Source of the DNA: Oryzomonas sagensis | Lineage (GTDB): Bacteria; Desulfobacterota; Desulfuromonadia; Geobacterales; Pseudopelobacteraceae | Direction: 5' to 3' | Assembly: GCF_008802355.1 (NCBI RefSeq) | Contig: NZ_VZRA01000001.1 | Span: forward strand, 194,980 to 258,979 | DNA: 64,000 bases | In this document: positions 41,190-51,606 of the stretch, piece after piece | Layout of the letters: each line of letters starts with the position of its first letter | Numbering within the stretch: position 1 is the first letter of the stretch | Position numbers and translations under genes: made by a program | Notes under the pieces: generated by a model | Seen by the model: only the letters and a program-made list of their open reading frames with translations | The model's database searches: none | Told to the model about the DNA's origin: nothing

Positions 41190-41762
41190 ATGAAACGGCA
41201 TCACATCCTTCCGGCCGCCGTCATTATCTGTTCGGTGGCCGGCGCATGCAGCAACGGCAACGGCACGCCAACGGCCACGACGGCTGGCCAAAGCGCCCAA
41301 ACCGCTTCGCCGGGCTCGGCGAGCCGCGTCCGGCTCTACTCCGTGGCCCGGAAAGGGTATATCATGAGCGACAAGGTCACCAAGAGCGAGGCAGAGTGGC
41401 GCAAGCTCCTCACCCCGGAGCAGTACCGCGTCACCCGGGAACAGGGGACCGAGCGGGCCTACACCGGCGCCACCTGGAACAACCACGAGAAGGGGATTTA
41501 CCGCTGCGTCTGCTGCGGCAACGATCTCTACAGCTCGGACACCAAGTATGAATCCGGCACCGGCTGGCCCAGCTTCTGGCAGCCGGTCGCCCCGGAAAAC
41601 GTGACCCTGCGGCCGGACAACGGCTTCTTCATGAAACGCACCGAGGTGGTGTGCAGCCGCTGCGAGGCGCACCTGGGGCATGTCTTCGACGACGGCCCCC
41701 AGCCGACCGGGCTGCGCTACTGCATGAACTCGGCAGCCATGCAGTTCGTCAAAACGCCGTGA
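41190..41762 (+). CDS. msrB: Lipoprotein peptide-methionine (R)-S-oxide reductase MsrB
   Basis: Reduces the R-form of methionine sulfoxide. The 190-residue protein begins with a lipoprotein signal and lipobox (VAGAC, Cys at residue 20), then a low-complexity Thr/Ser/Ala linker, then the MsrB domain with two CxxC zinc pairs (CVCCG; CSRCEAHLGH), GTGWPSFWQP and the catalytic Cys in RYCMNSAAM. With msrA it covers both sulfoxide forms in the periplasm. Its stop overlaps the GTG start of the next gene. Confidence 0.94.
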   Translation: MKRHHILPAAVIICSVAGACSNGNGTPTATTAGQSAQTASPGSASRVRLYSVARKGYIMSDKVTKSEAEWRKLLTPEQYRVTREQGTERAYTGATWNNHEKGIYRCVCCGNDLYSSDTKYESGTGWPSFWQPVAPENVTLRPDNGFFMKRTEVVCSRCEAHLGHVFDDGPQPTGLRYCMNSAAMQFVKTP

Positions 41763-43318
41763 GCGGAGCACCGGCCATAGCGCCCGACACCCCGGAGAAC
41801 CGGGAGTTGCGGGATAATGTTCACCCCAGCGACTGGGCCCTCCCCCAGCCGGCAGGATGCTACAACCTGGTGGTGATCGGCGCCGGGACCGCAGGCTTGG
41901 TCTGCGCCGCCGGGGCGGCCGGTCTGGGCGCCAGGGTGGCCCTGGTGGAGCGGCACCTCATGGGGGGCGACTGCCTCAACTACGGCTGCGTCCCGTCCAA
42001 GGGACTTATCCGCGCGGCGCGGGCCCTGTTCGACGCGCGCAACGGCGATGAATTCGGCATCAGGGGGGGCGCGGGGGTCGGCTGCGACTTCGGCGCGGCC
42101 ATGGAGCGGATGCGGCGGCTGCGCAGTTCCTTGAGCCGCCACGATTCGGCCCGACGGTTCCGCGACGAACTGGGGGTCGACGTTTTCCTAGGCGAGGCCC
42201 GTTTCACCGCCCGCGACCGGGTAGCGGTGGACGGCCGGGAGATATCTTTCAGGAAGGCCGCCATCTGCACCGGCGGGCGGGCGGCAGCGCCGCCGATCCC
42301 GGGTTTGGCCGAGGCCGGCTACCTGACCAGCGAAACCGTATTCTCCCTGACCGAACTGCCACGCCGCCTGGCGGTGATCGGCGCCGGGCCCATCGGCTGC
42401 GAACTGGCCCAGGCGTTCTCCCGCTTCGGCAGCCGGGTGACGCTGATCGAAGCGGCGCCCGGGATCATGGGGCGCGAGGACCGGGACGCTGCCGACATCC
42501 TGCGGAAGGTCCTGATGCGTGAAGGGATCGACCTGCTGACGGGAACAACGGTCCGGGCCGCGGCACAGCGGGGCAGCGACAAGGTACTGCGCCTGGAACG
42601 GGACGGTGCGGCAACCGAGGTTACGGCGGACGCCATCCTGGTGGGGGTCGGCCGGGCTGCCAACACGGAGGGACTGGGACTGGAGGCGGCCGGTGTCGCC
42701 TACGGACCGGGAGGGGTAACGATCAGCGACACCCTGCAAACCTCCAATCCCCGCATCTATGCCGCCGGCGACTGCTGTTTCCCCTTCAAGTTCACCCACA
42801 CCGCCGATGCCCTGGCCCGCATCCTGATCGCCAACGCCCTCTTCATGGGGCGGCAGAAGGCATCCGGCCTGGTCATCCCGTGGTGCACCTACACCGACCC
42901 GGAGATCGCCCATGTGGGGTTGTATGAACGGGATGCGCGGGAGCGGGGCATCCCGGCCTCTACCCTGACCGTGCCCCTGACAGAGGTGGACCGGGCCGTG
43001 CTGGACGGCGAGACCGAGGGTTTCGCCCGGGTCCACCTGCGCGCCGGCACCGACAGGATCATCGGCGCCACCATCGTGGCCCGCCACGCCGGGGAGATGA
43101 TCAACGAATTCTCCCTGGCCATCACAAGCGGCCTCGGCCTGGGGACCATCGCCCGGACCATCCACCCCTACCCGACCCAGGCCGAGGCGATCAAAAAGCT
43201 GGCCGACGCCCATAACCGCACCCGCCTGACGCCGTTCCTCAAAAGGATGCTCGGCGCCTGGCTGCGCTGGCAGCGGGGCGGGAGTTGCGACGCCGGCAAA
43301 GGAGGTAGGAAACCATGA
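41759..43318 (+). CDS. FAD-dependent pyridine nucleotide-disulfide oxidoreductase
   Basis: A 519-residue flavoenzyme of the dihydrolipoamide dehydrogenase/mercuric reductase family. It has the FAD-binding Rossmann motif LVVIGAGTAGLVCAAGAAGL, the redox-active disulfide CLNYGCVPSK, the NAD(P)H site VIGAGPIGCELAQAF and the C-terminal catalytic His region HPYPTQAEAIKKLAD. It lacks the N-terminal heavy-metal domain and the C-terminal Cys-Cys of true MerA, so mercury reduction is not supported. GTG 41759 overlaps the msrB stop. The physiological disulfide substrate is unknown; delivery of electrons to the Msr proteins is an attractive but untested idea. Confidence 0.9.
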   Translation: MSGAPAIAPDTPENRELRDNVHPSDWALPQPAGCYNLVVIGAGTAGLVCAAGAAGLGARVALVERHLMGGDCLNYGCVPSKGLIRAARALFDARNGDEFGIRGGAGVGCDFGAAMERMRRLRSSLSRHDSARRFRDELGVDVFLGEARFTARDRVAVDGREISFRKAAICTGGRAAAPPIPGLAEAGYLTSETVFSLTELPRRLAVIGAGPIGCELAQAFSRFGSRVTLIEAAPGIMGREDRDAADILRKVLMREGIDLLTGTTVRAAAQRGSDKVLRLERDGAATEVTADAILVGVGRAANTEGLGLEAAGVAYGPGGVTISDTLQTSNPRIYAAGDCCFPFKFTHTADALARILIANALFMGRQKASGLVIPWCTYTDPEIAHVGLYERDARERGIPASTLTVPLTEVDRAVLDGETEGFARVHLRAGTDRIIGATIVARHAGEMINEFSLAITSGLGLGTIARTIHPYPTQAEAIKKLADAHNRTRLTPFLKRMLGAWLRWQRGGSCDAGKGGRKP

Positions 43319-43740
43319 AAACAACACTTGCGGCGGGACTGGAACACACCTTCAGCTATCGCGTGCCGCGGGAGAAGACCGTCCCTTTCCTGTACCCCGA
43401 GTCGGACCTGTTCCGTGACATGCCCGAGGTCTTTGCCACCGGCTTCATGGTCGGCTTCATGGAATGGGCCTGCATGGAGGCCCTGCGTCCCTATCTGGAC
43501 GAAGGGGAGCGGACCCTGGGCACCATGATCAACATCACCCACCAGGCGGCCACTCCTCCCGGCATGGAGGTGACGGCGCGGGTCCGCTGCATCGAGGTGG
43601 ACGGGAAACGCACGGTGTGGGAGATCGAGGCCCGGGACGAGGCGGATGTCATCGGCAGGGGAACCCATGAGCGCGTAACGGTCAATCTGGACAGATTCAG
43701 CGCCCGGGTGGCGGCAAAAGGCAAGGCGGCAAAGGGCTGA
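43315..43740 (+). CDS. Hotdog-fold thioesterase (fluoroacetyl-CoA thioesterase-like)
   Basis: A 141-residue hotdog protein resembling FlK-type thioesterases (TVPFLYPESDLFRDMPEVFATGFMVGFMEWACMEAL in parts; LGTMINITHQAATPPGMEV; RGTHERVTVN). Such proteins hydrolyse small acyl-CoA thioesters, often as detoxification or housekeeping. It overlaps the oxidoreductase stop by four bases (ATGA) and is therefore coupled to it. The substrate is unknown. Confidence 0.85.
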   Translation: MKTTLAAGLEHTFSYRVPREKTVPFLYPESDLFRDMPEVFATGFMVGFMEWACMEALRPYLDEGERTLGTMINITHQAATPPGMEVTARVRCIEVDGKRTVWEIEARDEADVIGRGTHERVTVNLDRFSARVAAKGKAAKG

Positions 43741-43754
43741 AGGAGTACGCGGTC

Positions 43755-44456
43755 ATGCGGTGGAAAAAGCTCCTGATCGCCCTGGCCGGGGGGCTCGGGG
43801 TGGGCCTGTTCCTCTGGTTCGACCTGGGACGCTTCCTGACCCTGGAGGCCCTCAGGGCCAACCGCCAGAGCCTGATGGCATACCATGCCGCCCATAGGGC
43901 CCTCATGGCAGCCGGCTTCATGGCGGTCTACATCATCCAGACCGCCCTCTCCCTCCCGGGCGCCGCCGTCCTTTCCCTGGCTGCCGGCGCCATCTTCGGT
44001 TCGCTCAGGGGAACGGTCTACGCAAATATCGCCGCCACCATCGGCGCCACCCTGGCCTTTCTGGTGACCCGCTATCTGCTGCGCGATGCGATCCAGAACC
44101 GGTTCGGCACGAGACTGGAAACCATGAACCGGGAGTTGGAGGCCCGCGGCTTCAACTACCTGCTCTTTCTGCGGCTGGTGCCGCTGTTTCCCTTTTTCCT
44201 GATCAACCTGGCGGCTGGCTTGACCCGACTGCCGCTGCGCACCTTCGTGCTCGGCACCATGATCGGCATCATCCCCGGCGGTTTCGTTTATGTCAACGCC
44301 GGGGCCAGCCTGGCCACCGTCACGTCCCTCTCCGGCATCGCCTCACCGCGGGTGCTGGGCTCGTTTGCCCTCCTGGGCCTGTTCGCGCTCCTGCCGGTGC
44401 TGTACAACCGGCGGAAGGCGGGCAGAACCCCTCCGAATCCTCCCGCTGAAAGCTAA
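43755..44456 (+). CDS. TVP38/TMEM64 (DedA-like) membrane protein
   Basis: A 233-residue inner-membrane protein with five or six hydrophobic segments and the VTT/SNARE-associated core (ALSLPGAAVLSLAAGAIFG; LLFLRLVPLFPFFLINLAAG). DedA-superfamily members affect membrane lipid handling and proton-motive force. AAGGAG lies upstream of the ATG at 43755, 14 bases after the thioesterase gene. The pairing of TVP38 proteins with MerA-like flavoenzymes is common in my recollection; the functional link is unknown. Confidence 0.9.
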   Translation: MRWKKLLIALAGGLGVGLFLWFDLGRFLTLEALRANRQSLMAYHAAHRALMAAGFMAVYIIQTALSLPGAAVLSLAAGAIFGSLRGTVYANIAATIGATLAFLVTRYLLRDAIQNRFGTRLETMNRELEARGFNYLLFLRLVPLFPFFLINLAAGLTRLPLRTFVLGTMIGIIPGGFVYVNAGASLATVTSLSGIASPRVLGSFALLGLFALLPVLYNRRKAGRTPPNPPAES

Positions 44457-44510
44457 CCTTCGGCTTTCCATTGTTTCTATTTCCGGTGCGTTAGCAACGG
44501 CGGCACGTCA

Positions 44511-45236
44511 TCACTGCCGGTCGGCATTCTCGATGACCACACCGGAGAACCCCTCAAGGGGCTGCCGGGGGTTCCCGAGAACGGCCCTGATCGGTTCCCT
44601 GGACGAGTCCTGCTGCCAGCCTGGCACGACCGGGGTTGCCTTCACGGGGGTAACAAACTCCTTGCTGTGGATTTCATTCCCCGCGGCGTCGACAACGACA
44701 ACACGGTACCGGAGCGCCGTGGCGCCCGATTCGAGGGCAGGCAGGGATGCGCCATAGGTAAACTGGCTTCCCGGCACCTTTGCCATCGGCACCCAGGCGT
44801 CGCCCCCCTTATCCCCGGCGCGGAAGCGGCACCGAACTGACTGCACCGCGTCCAGGCTGACCACGGCCTTAACAGTGGTCCGTTTGCCCGGCACCACATA
44901 GCTGTACGGCTCATGGCTGATGTTGGCGCTGTCCGCTGTTTCCAGGGCAGTTGCCGCGTTCTGGGCCACTGGCGGCGCAGGGATGGACGGGGCGGAGGTG
45001 CCTGACGGTTCCGACACCTTACGGGGCGCCGTATGAGCCCGTCTCTTTTCCGCGTGTTTCCTGGTTTCCGCTTTCTTCGGTTTCTTCTTCTCCACCTTTT
45101 TAAGCTCGCTCAGGGGTATCTCGTAGACGTTGCCCCCGGCAGCGGAAGATGCCGCCGACAGATCGAGAACCGGCTGAACCAGCATGGATGCCACTACCAG
45201 GTGGGCGGCAATCCGCCACCTTGAAAACATACTCAT
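44511..45236 (-). CDS. Exported protein of unknown function with Lys-rich linker
   Basis: A 241-residue protein with an N-terminal hydrophobic signal (WRIAAHLVVASMLVQPVLDLSAAS), then a highly basic stretch (KKVEKKKPKKAETRKHAEKRR in parts, about 48-70), a Pro/Ala/Ser linker, and a C-terminal beta-rich region (about 110-200, VVSLDAVQSVRCRFRAGDKG; ALRYRVVVVDAAGNEIHS) resembling an Ig-like fold. The ATG at 45236 has GAGG six bases upstream. No known family assigned. Probably periplasmic. Confidence 0.65.
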   Translation of the reverse strand: MSMFSRWRIAAHLVVASMLVQPVLDLSAASSAAGGNVYEIPLSELKKVEKKKPKKAETRKHAEKRRAHTAPRKVSEPSGTSAPSIPAPPVAQNAATALETADSANISHEPYSYVVPGKRTTVKAVVSLDAVQSVRCRFRAGDKGGDAWVPMAKVPGSQFTYGASLPALESGATALRYRVVVVDAAGNEIHSKEFVTPVKATPVVPGWQQDSSREPIRAVLGNPRQPLEGFSGVVIENADRQ

Positions 45237-45522
45237 ACGCCACCTCTTTCCGCTTTGCTGCAAACCACTGTCAGCATAGCTCAAACAGCGGTAATTCTAA
45301 AAACAAAAAATTTTAAAAAATACCGTACGCGGCCAAACGACCACCGGTTCCCCGAACAAGCCGGATAACTACGAACCGACGCCGCGGTTGCTCTTGACAA
45401 TAATTATCACGGGAAGCATGCTGCGTTTTGCTGCAATCCCGGCACCGGCACCCCCAGGACTCGTTCATGGCGACGGGCCGGCCCTTCCGCCCGCATGGTT
45501 CACACAAGAAAAGGAGACCATC

Positions 45523-45957
45523 ATGCACAAAAAGATCCTGCTCGCTTATGACGGCACCGAGGAGGGCCGGGTGGCGCTCCTCGAATGCGCAGACATTGCC
45601 CACCTGCTCCGTGCGGAAACCCACCTGCTGGCGGTCATGCGCATGCCGGCGGGCGTCTTTCTCGCCGAGGGTTTTGTGCCGGAGACGTTTCTGGAGAAGG
45701 AACAGCGGCATATCCAGAGCACCATCGACGATGGGGTCGCCCTGTTACGCGAGGGTGGGGGTAGCGCTTACGGCCATCTGGCTTACGGGGAGCCGGTTGA
45801 AGAGATCTGCCGCCTGGCGGCCGAACTGGAGGTGGACCTGATCGTGCTGGGGCACCAGAAGCAGACATCCTTTGCCTCCCGCTGGTGGAAAGGGTCGGTG
45901 GGCGTATCGCTTCTGGAACGGGCTCCGTGCAGTATCCTGGTGGCGGTCGGCGACTAG
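45523..45957 (+). CDS. Universal stress protein
   Basis: A 144-residue UspA-domain protein with the first-strand motif KKILLAYDGTEEGRVAL, the middle helix EICRLAAELEVDLIVLGHQKQTS and the closing GSVGVSLLERAPCSILVAV, which includes a G-x2-x(9)-G-like ATP-binding pattern. AAGGAG precedes the ATG at 45523. The upstream 286 bases contain TTGACA at 45394-45399, a possible -35 box, with only a weak -10. Confidence 0.93.
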   Translation: MHKKILLAYDGTEEGRVALLECADIAHLLRAETHLLAVMRMPAGVFLAEGFVPETFLEKEQRHIQSTIDDGVALLREGGGSAYGHLAYGEPVEEICRLAAELEVDLIVLGHQKQTSFASRWWKGSVGVSLLERAPCSILVAVGD

Positions 45958-45982
45958 TGTCCCGTACGCTTTGGCGGTGGGG

Positions 45983-46321
45983 TTACTCGTTTTCCGCCAG
46001 AAGGGTGCGCAACTGGTCCTGCTGATGGGGGTCGAAGACATACATACCCATGGATATGCTGCCGTCAGGATTGTAGGAGGAATAGATACACCGGCAGCTA
46101 ACCCGCAGGCGCGAAGCGTGAAAGACAACCTCGACGGTTTCGCTCTTTCGGGGGATCGTCAGGGGGACGGGGGTCGGGGGGATGGCGAGCTTCATCCCCT
46201 GACAGCTGATATCCATCAACTGTGATGTAATCTCGAACCTGTCGGGCAATACGAGCAGGACCGTGGACAGGGAGTCAGGTAACTGGTCGGAGCGGTGGCG
46301 GGGGACAAGTCGGGTTTCCAT
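45983..46321 (-). CDS. PilZ-domain protein
   Basis: A 112-residue single-domain protein predicted to bind cyclic di-GMP. It carries an RxxxR motif near the N-terminus (Arg4-Leu-Val-Pro-Arg8) and a DxSxxG motif (LMDISCQGMKLAI), the paired nucleotide-binding elements of PilZ. It would respond to c-di-GMP made by proteins such as the GGDEF-EAL protein in this window. The 266 bases upstream show no other feature. Confidence 0.8.
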   Translation of the reverse strand: METRLVPRHRSDQLPDSLSTVLLVLPDRFEITSQLMDISCQGMKLAIPPTPVPLTIPRKSETVEVVFHASRLRVSCRCIYSSYNPDGSISMGMYVFDPHQQDQLRTLLAENE

Positions 46322-46587
46322 AGTGTATCCGCGGCATTTCCCTTACGGCAAGAGTGGCTGCCGGTTCCCATCGGCAGGTGACAATGCAAGCATGGGGCAC
46401 GATGGGATGTCGGCTCGCACGATATTTCAAGTGGTTATCGCACAGCCGGGCTCATTCGGCAATACTAAAATGTTCTTCCCGCCCATATACCCATGAAATA
46501 GCCTTATTTTCCCGATCCGACCGGCCAGGGCATCAACCTCACATCGGATCAGAGCCGAAGCTGCGAACTGCGGGCTAGCGCCGATAA

Positions 46588-47607
46588 TCAGTTGCCTACT
46601 CTCCCGAGCTCATCGAGCAAGGCCTTATGAAACATTGCCGGGGCTTCGATCTGCGGCGCATGCCCGAAACCGGGGAACTCGATTAAACGGCCGTGGGGAA
46701 TCGTCTTGACGACCTCCTTGCCCAGCAGCTTGTAGCGGCCGACCTTTGCCTTGACCTCCGGCGGGGCGATGTCACTGCCGATGGCGGTGGTGTCGGCATC
46801 GCCGAGCATCAGGGTGGTAGGCACCTTCAGCAGGGGAAACTCATACACCACCGGCTGAGTATAGATCATGTCGTAGATAAGCGCGGAATTCCAGGCGACC
46901 GCTTTGTGCCCCGGCCCCCGGTTGAGTCCTGCCAGCATATCCACCCAGCGGTCGTAGTCCGCTTTCCAGCGTCCGCCGTAATAGACCGACCTTTCGTACT
47001 GGCGCACCCCCTCGGCCGAAAGTTTCAGCTCCCGCTCATACCACTGGTCCACGGTCCGGCTCGGCACGCCCAGCGCTTTCCAGTCTTCCAGTCCGATGGG
47101 GTTGACCATGACCAGTTTCTCGACGGCTTCCGGGTACATCAAGGCAAAGCGGGTCGCCAGCATCCCCCCGGTCGAGTGGCCGACCAGCAGGACGCGGGAT
47201 ACTCCCGCCTGCTTCAGCAGGGCCCTGGTGTTGGCGGCAAGCTGCTGGAAGCTGTACTGGTAATACGCCGGCTTGGTCGAGGTGCAGAAGCCGATCTGGT
47301 CGGGAGCGACGACCCGGTATCCCGCGGCGGCCAGGACAGAGATCGTGGCCTCCCATGTGGCACCGCAAAAATTCTTCCCGTGCATCAACACCACCGTGTG
47401 CCCGTTGGGCCTGCCCGTGGGCTTTACATCCATGTACCCCATCTGGAGGTCGCGCCCCTGGGAGGCAAACCGGAAATGCTCGACTGCGTAAGGATAGGGA
47501 AAACCCTCGAGTTCGGCGCCATAACCGCCGGCGGCGCCTTCCGCGCAGGCGGTACCGGCAGCGGCGAACAACAGAACCGCCAGGGACAGGCAAATTATAT
47601 ATCGCAT
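46588..47607 (-). CDS. Exported alpha/beta hydrolase
   Basis: A 339-residue secreted hydrolase with a signal peptide (MRYIICLSLAVLLFAAAGTACA), an oxyanion-type strand VVLMHGKNFCGATWEA, the nucleophile elbow GHSTGG, and the late Asp (LMLGDADTTAIG) and His (FPGFGHAPQIEAP) of the triad. AAAAGGAG precedes the ATG at 47607. Substrate is unknown; similarity is to epoxide hydrolase/haloalkane dehalogenase-like proteins in general layout. Confidence 0.9.
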   Translation of the reverse strand: MRYIICLSLAVLLFAAAGTACAEGAAGGYGAELEGFPYPYAVEHFRFASQGRDLQMGYMDVKPTGRPNGHTVVLMHGKNFCGATWEATISVLAAAGYRVVAPDQIGFCTSTKPAYYQYSFQQLAANTRALLKQAGVSRVLLVGHSTGGMLATRFALMYPEAVEKLVMVNPIGLEDWKALGVPSRTVDQWYERELKLSAEGVRQYERSVYYGGRWKADYDRWVDMLAGLNRGPGHKAVAWNSALIYDMIYTQPVVYEFPLLKVPTTLMLGDADTTAIGSDIAPPEVKAKVGRYKLLGKEVVKTIPHGRLIEFPGFGHAPQIEAPAMFHKALLDELGRVGN

Positions 47608-47675
47608 GATAACTCCTTTTGTAACATTCGTGATGACAACCGGACTGCGGGAAAAGAGCCGGAACACGGGACCTT

Positions 47676-49067
47676 TTACTGAGGTCTTGGCTCCATTATA
47701 CCTCTAACGCCCTGTTTGTTCGCCTGTGGATGCCGCCGGCGGCGTCTCTTTCTCTTCCGTTGCGGCGCCCCGGCTTCTGCGGCGGGCCCGGAAGGAGGCG
47801 GCAGCGGCGCCTGCTGCCGTGCCTGAGCCGCCCACCAGTCGAGCTGTTTGACGACATCCTTGTTGTCGCCGCAGGTTATCCGGCAGTATTCGACGATGTC
47901 ATTGAAATCGGGTCGGGCGATGAACGACTCCGGCCGGCGCCCGGGGATCTTTTTCAGGCGCATCTGCTGGCTGATGATGTCGCGGAGCGCGAGCCCGACG
48001 CGGTTCGCGATCATGATGATCGGACAGGTTTCGCCCATGAACTCGGCGACCGCGGCGTTAACGCTCTGCTGCCAGGGCATACCCTGCCGGCGGGAATGCG
48101 CCGCCTTCTCATCGAGGTACTCGCCGAAAAGAAGTGCCAGGAGGAGCGGCGGGGAGACCGTGCCGCCCTGCTGGATACGGGAATCGGCGTAGCTGAGCAT
48201 TTCCCCGAACCGGGCGTGGGGGAAGCCTTCGCTCTCGGCGTCGAGCCAGTTCGAAAAATCCGGGAAAAGCGCTGCAAAGAGCCCGGTCCGGCGGAGGAGT
48301 TCGTAGCACCTCGCCCCCTCACCCGAGAGGAAAAGCTTGAGCACCTCTTCGTAGAGGCGCGGCGGCGCCGCCCTGACAATGGTATCAGCGGCGGCGACCA
48401 GCGCTTTCAGGGTCTTTTCCTCAATGGTGAAGGCGAGTTGGGCGGCAAACCGCACCGCCCGCAGCATCCGTACCGGATCTTCCTGGAAGCGGACGGCGGG
48501 ATCGCCGATGGTGCGGATGATGCCGGCGTTGAGGTCGGCGAGGCCTCCCGTGTAGTCGATGATCGAAAAATCGGCGATATTGTAGGACAGCGCGTTAATG
48601 GTGAAGTCACGGCGAAGGGCATCCTCTTCGGGGGTGCCGTAGACGTTGTCCCGCAGGATCATGCCGGCATCGTCCTTCACTATCCGTGGGGGCCGTTGCC
48701 GGTGATCCGGCCCGTTTGCGTCTTCCGGTTCGGACTCCGGCTCGTTCGAAGCCAGGGACCGAAAGGTCGCCACCTCGATGATCTCATCCTGGAAGTGGAT
48801 GTGCGCAAGACGAAAACGCCGCCCGACAAGACGGCAGTTGCGGAACAGCCGCTTCACCTCGCCAGGGGTGGCGTCGGTTACCACGTCGAAATCCTTCGGT
48901 TCCCGCCCGAGCAGGAGGTCGCGCACGCAGCCGCCGACGAGATAGCCGAGAAAGCCGTTGTCCCTCAAGCGGTAGAGGGTGCGCAGGGCGTTCGGGCTCA
49001 TGAGTTTGCGGGAGACCCCGTGTTCCTGACGGGCGATGATCACCGAACAGCTTTTTTCCTTTTTCAT
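47676..49067 (-). CDS. pcnB: Poly(A) polymerase / polynucleotide adenylyltransferase
   Basis: Adds A tails to RNA 3' ends and so promotes RNA decay. The 463-residue protein has the class II nucleotidyltransferase motif GYLVGGCVRDLLLGREPKDFDVVT, the poly(A)-polymerase signature RLVGRRFRLAHIHF, DALRRDFTINALSYNI and EDPVRMLRAVRFAAQL. A long C-terminal extension ends with a very basic tail (RKRKRRRRRHPQ), as in PcnB proteins. The RRFRLAHI signature favours PcnB over a CCA-adding enzyme. Confidence 0.92.
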   Translation of the reverse strand: MKKEKSCSVIIARQEHGVSRKLMSPNALRTLYRLRDNGFLGYLVGGCVRDLLLGREPKDFDVVTDATPGEVKRLFRNCRLVGRRFRLAHIHFQDEIIEVATFRSLASNEPESEPEDANGPDHRQRPPRIVKDDAGMILRDNVYGTPEEDALRRDFTINALSYNIADFSIIDYTGGLADLNAGIIRTIGDPAVRFQEDPVRMLRAVRFAAQLAFTIEEKTLKALVAAADTIVRAAPPRLYEEVLKLFLSGEGARCYELLRRTGLFAALFPDFSNWLDAESEGFPHARFGEMLSYADSRIQQGGTVSPPLLLALLFGEYLDEKAAHSRRQGMPWQQSVNAAVAEFMGETCPIIMIANRVGLALRDIISQQMRLKKIPGRRPESFIARPDFNDIVEYCRITCGDNKDVVKQLDWWAAQARQQAPLPPPSGPAAEAGAPQRKRKRRRRRHPQANKQGVRGIMEPRPQ

Positions 49068-49268
49068 CCCGTTACCGCCACCTCTTCTTCATATGGTACC
49101 AGACACCCGAGATGGGCCGTTCTCAAGCAACGGCGGTCCATCTCACGCATAACCTCAAGTATGTGTTCCGGCAACGTGTTCCGCACTCTGTCTTTTCCCT
49201 GCGCCGAGACCATCAGTTCCCGGCGGAGAATTTTATTTCACGGGGCACGTTCACCGAAACATCCCCCC

Positions 49269-51098
<1,830 letters not shown>

Positions 51099-51116
51099 AG
51101 CAGATTCCTCCGAAAA

Positions 51117-51605
51117 TTAAGTTAGTTGTTCTATTCTGCCCTCTACCCCGTCCAGGTCCGGCACCTGCACCACCAGCAGGAACAGTCCCAGCCTGTTCAG
51201 CATCTCGGCGAACTTCTGGTAATCCACCGGCTTGGTGACGTAGCAACTGCATCCCAGGGCGTAGCAGGTACGGACCTCCCGGGGGTCGTCGGTGGTGGTC
51301 AGCATGATCACCGGCATATTCTTCAACTCCGGGTCGGACTTGATCTGCCGGAGCACCTCCACGCCGTCCACCTTGGGCATGCGGATGTCCAGGAGCATCA
51401 TATACGCCAGTCCCTTTTCACACCGGGGCGCATCGCCGTCGGACGCGCCGTAGAAGAAGTCAAGAGCCTCCTGGCCGTTGCGAAACCGGACGATCGGATT
51501 TCTGAGGCCCGCCTCCTGAAGATTGTCCTGGATCAGTTCGGCGTGGCCGTCATCGTCCTCGGCAATCAGGATGGTGACCTCTTTCTTGAACCTGTCATCG
51601 ATCAT
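51117..51605 (-). CDS. Single-domain response regulator
   Basis: A 162-residue CheY/Rcp1-like receiver: acidic pair ILIAEDDDGHAELI, phospho-Asp in MMLLDIRMPKVDG, the Thr/Lys switch (VIMLTTTDDPREV; YVTKPVDYQKF). The insert FFYGASDGDAPRCEKG is typical of Rcp1-type regulators that pair with phytochrome-like kinases. The ATG at 51605 has AGGAG seven bases upstream. It immediately follows the histidine kinase gene, its likely partner, and has no output domain. Confidence 0.93.
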   Translation of the reverse strand: MIDDRFKKEVTILIAEDDDGHAELIQDNLQEAGLRNPIVRFRNGQEALDFFYGASDGDAPRCEKGLAYMMLLDIRMPKVDGVEVLRQIKSDPELKNMPVIMLTTTDDPREVRTCYALGCSCYVTKPVDYQKFAEMLNRLGLFLLVVQVPDLDGVEGRIEQLT

Positions 51606-51606
51606 C

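Noticed and set aside
41759-43318. Mercuric reductase (MerA), tempting because hgcAB is nearby
   Set aside because: The CLNYGCVPSK disulfide is present, but the N-terminal metal-binding domain and the C-terminal Cys-Cys needed to handle Hg(II) are missing. Only a general disulfide oxidoreductase call is justified.
45394-45422. Sigma70 promoter for the universal stress gene
   Set aside because: TTGACA is present but the expected -10 at the right spacing is poor (CATGCT), so I did not list it as a feature.
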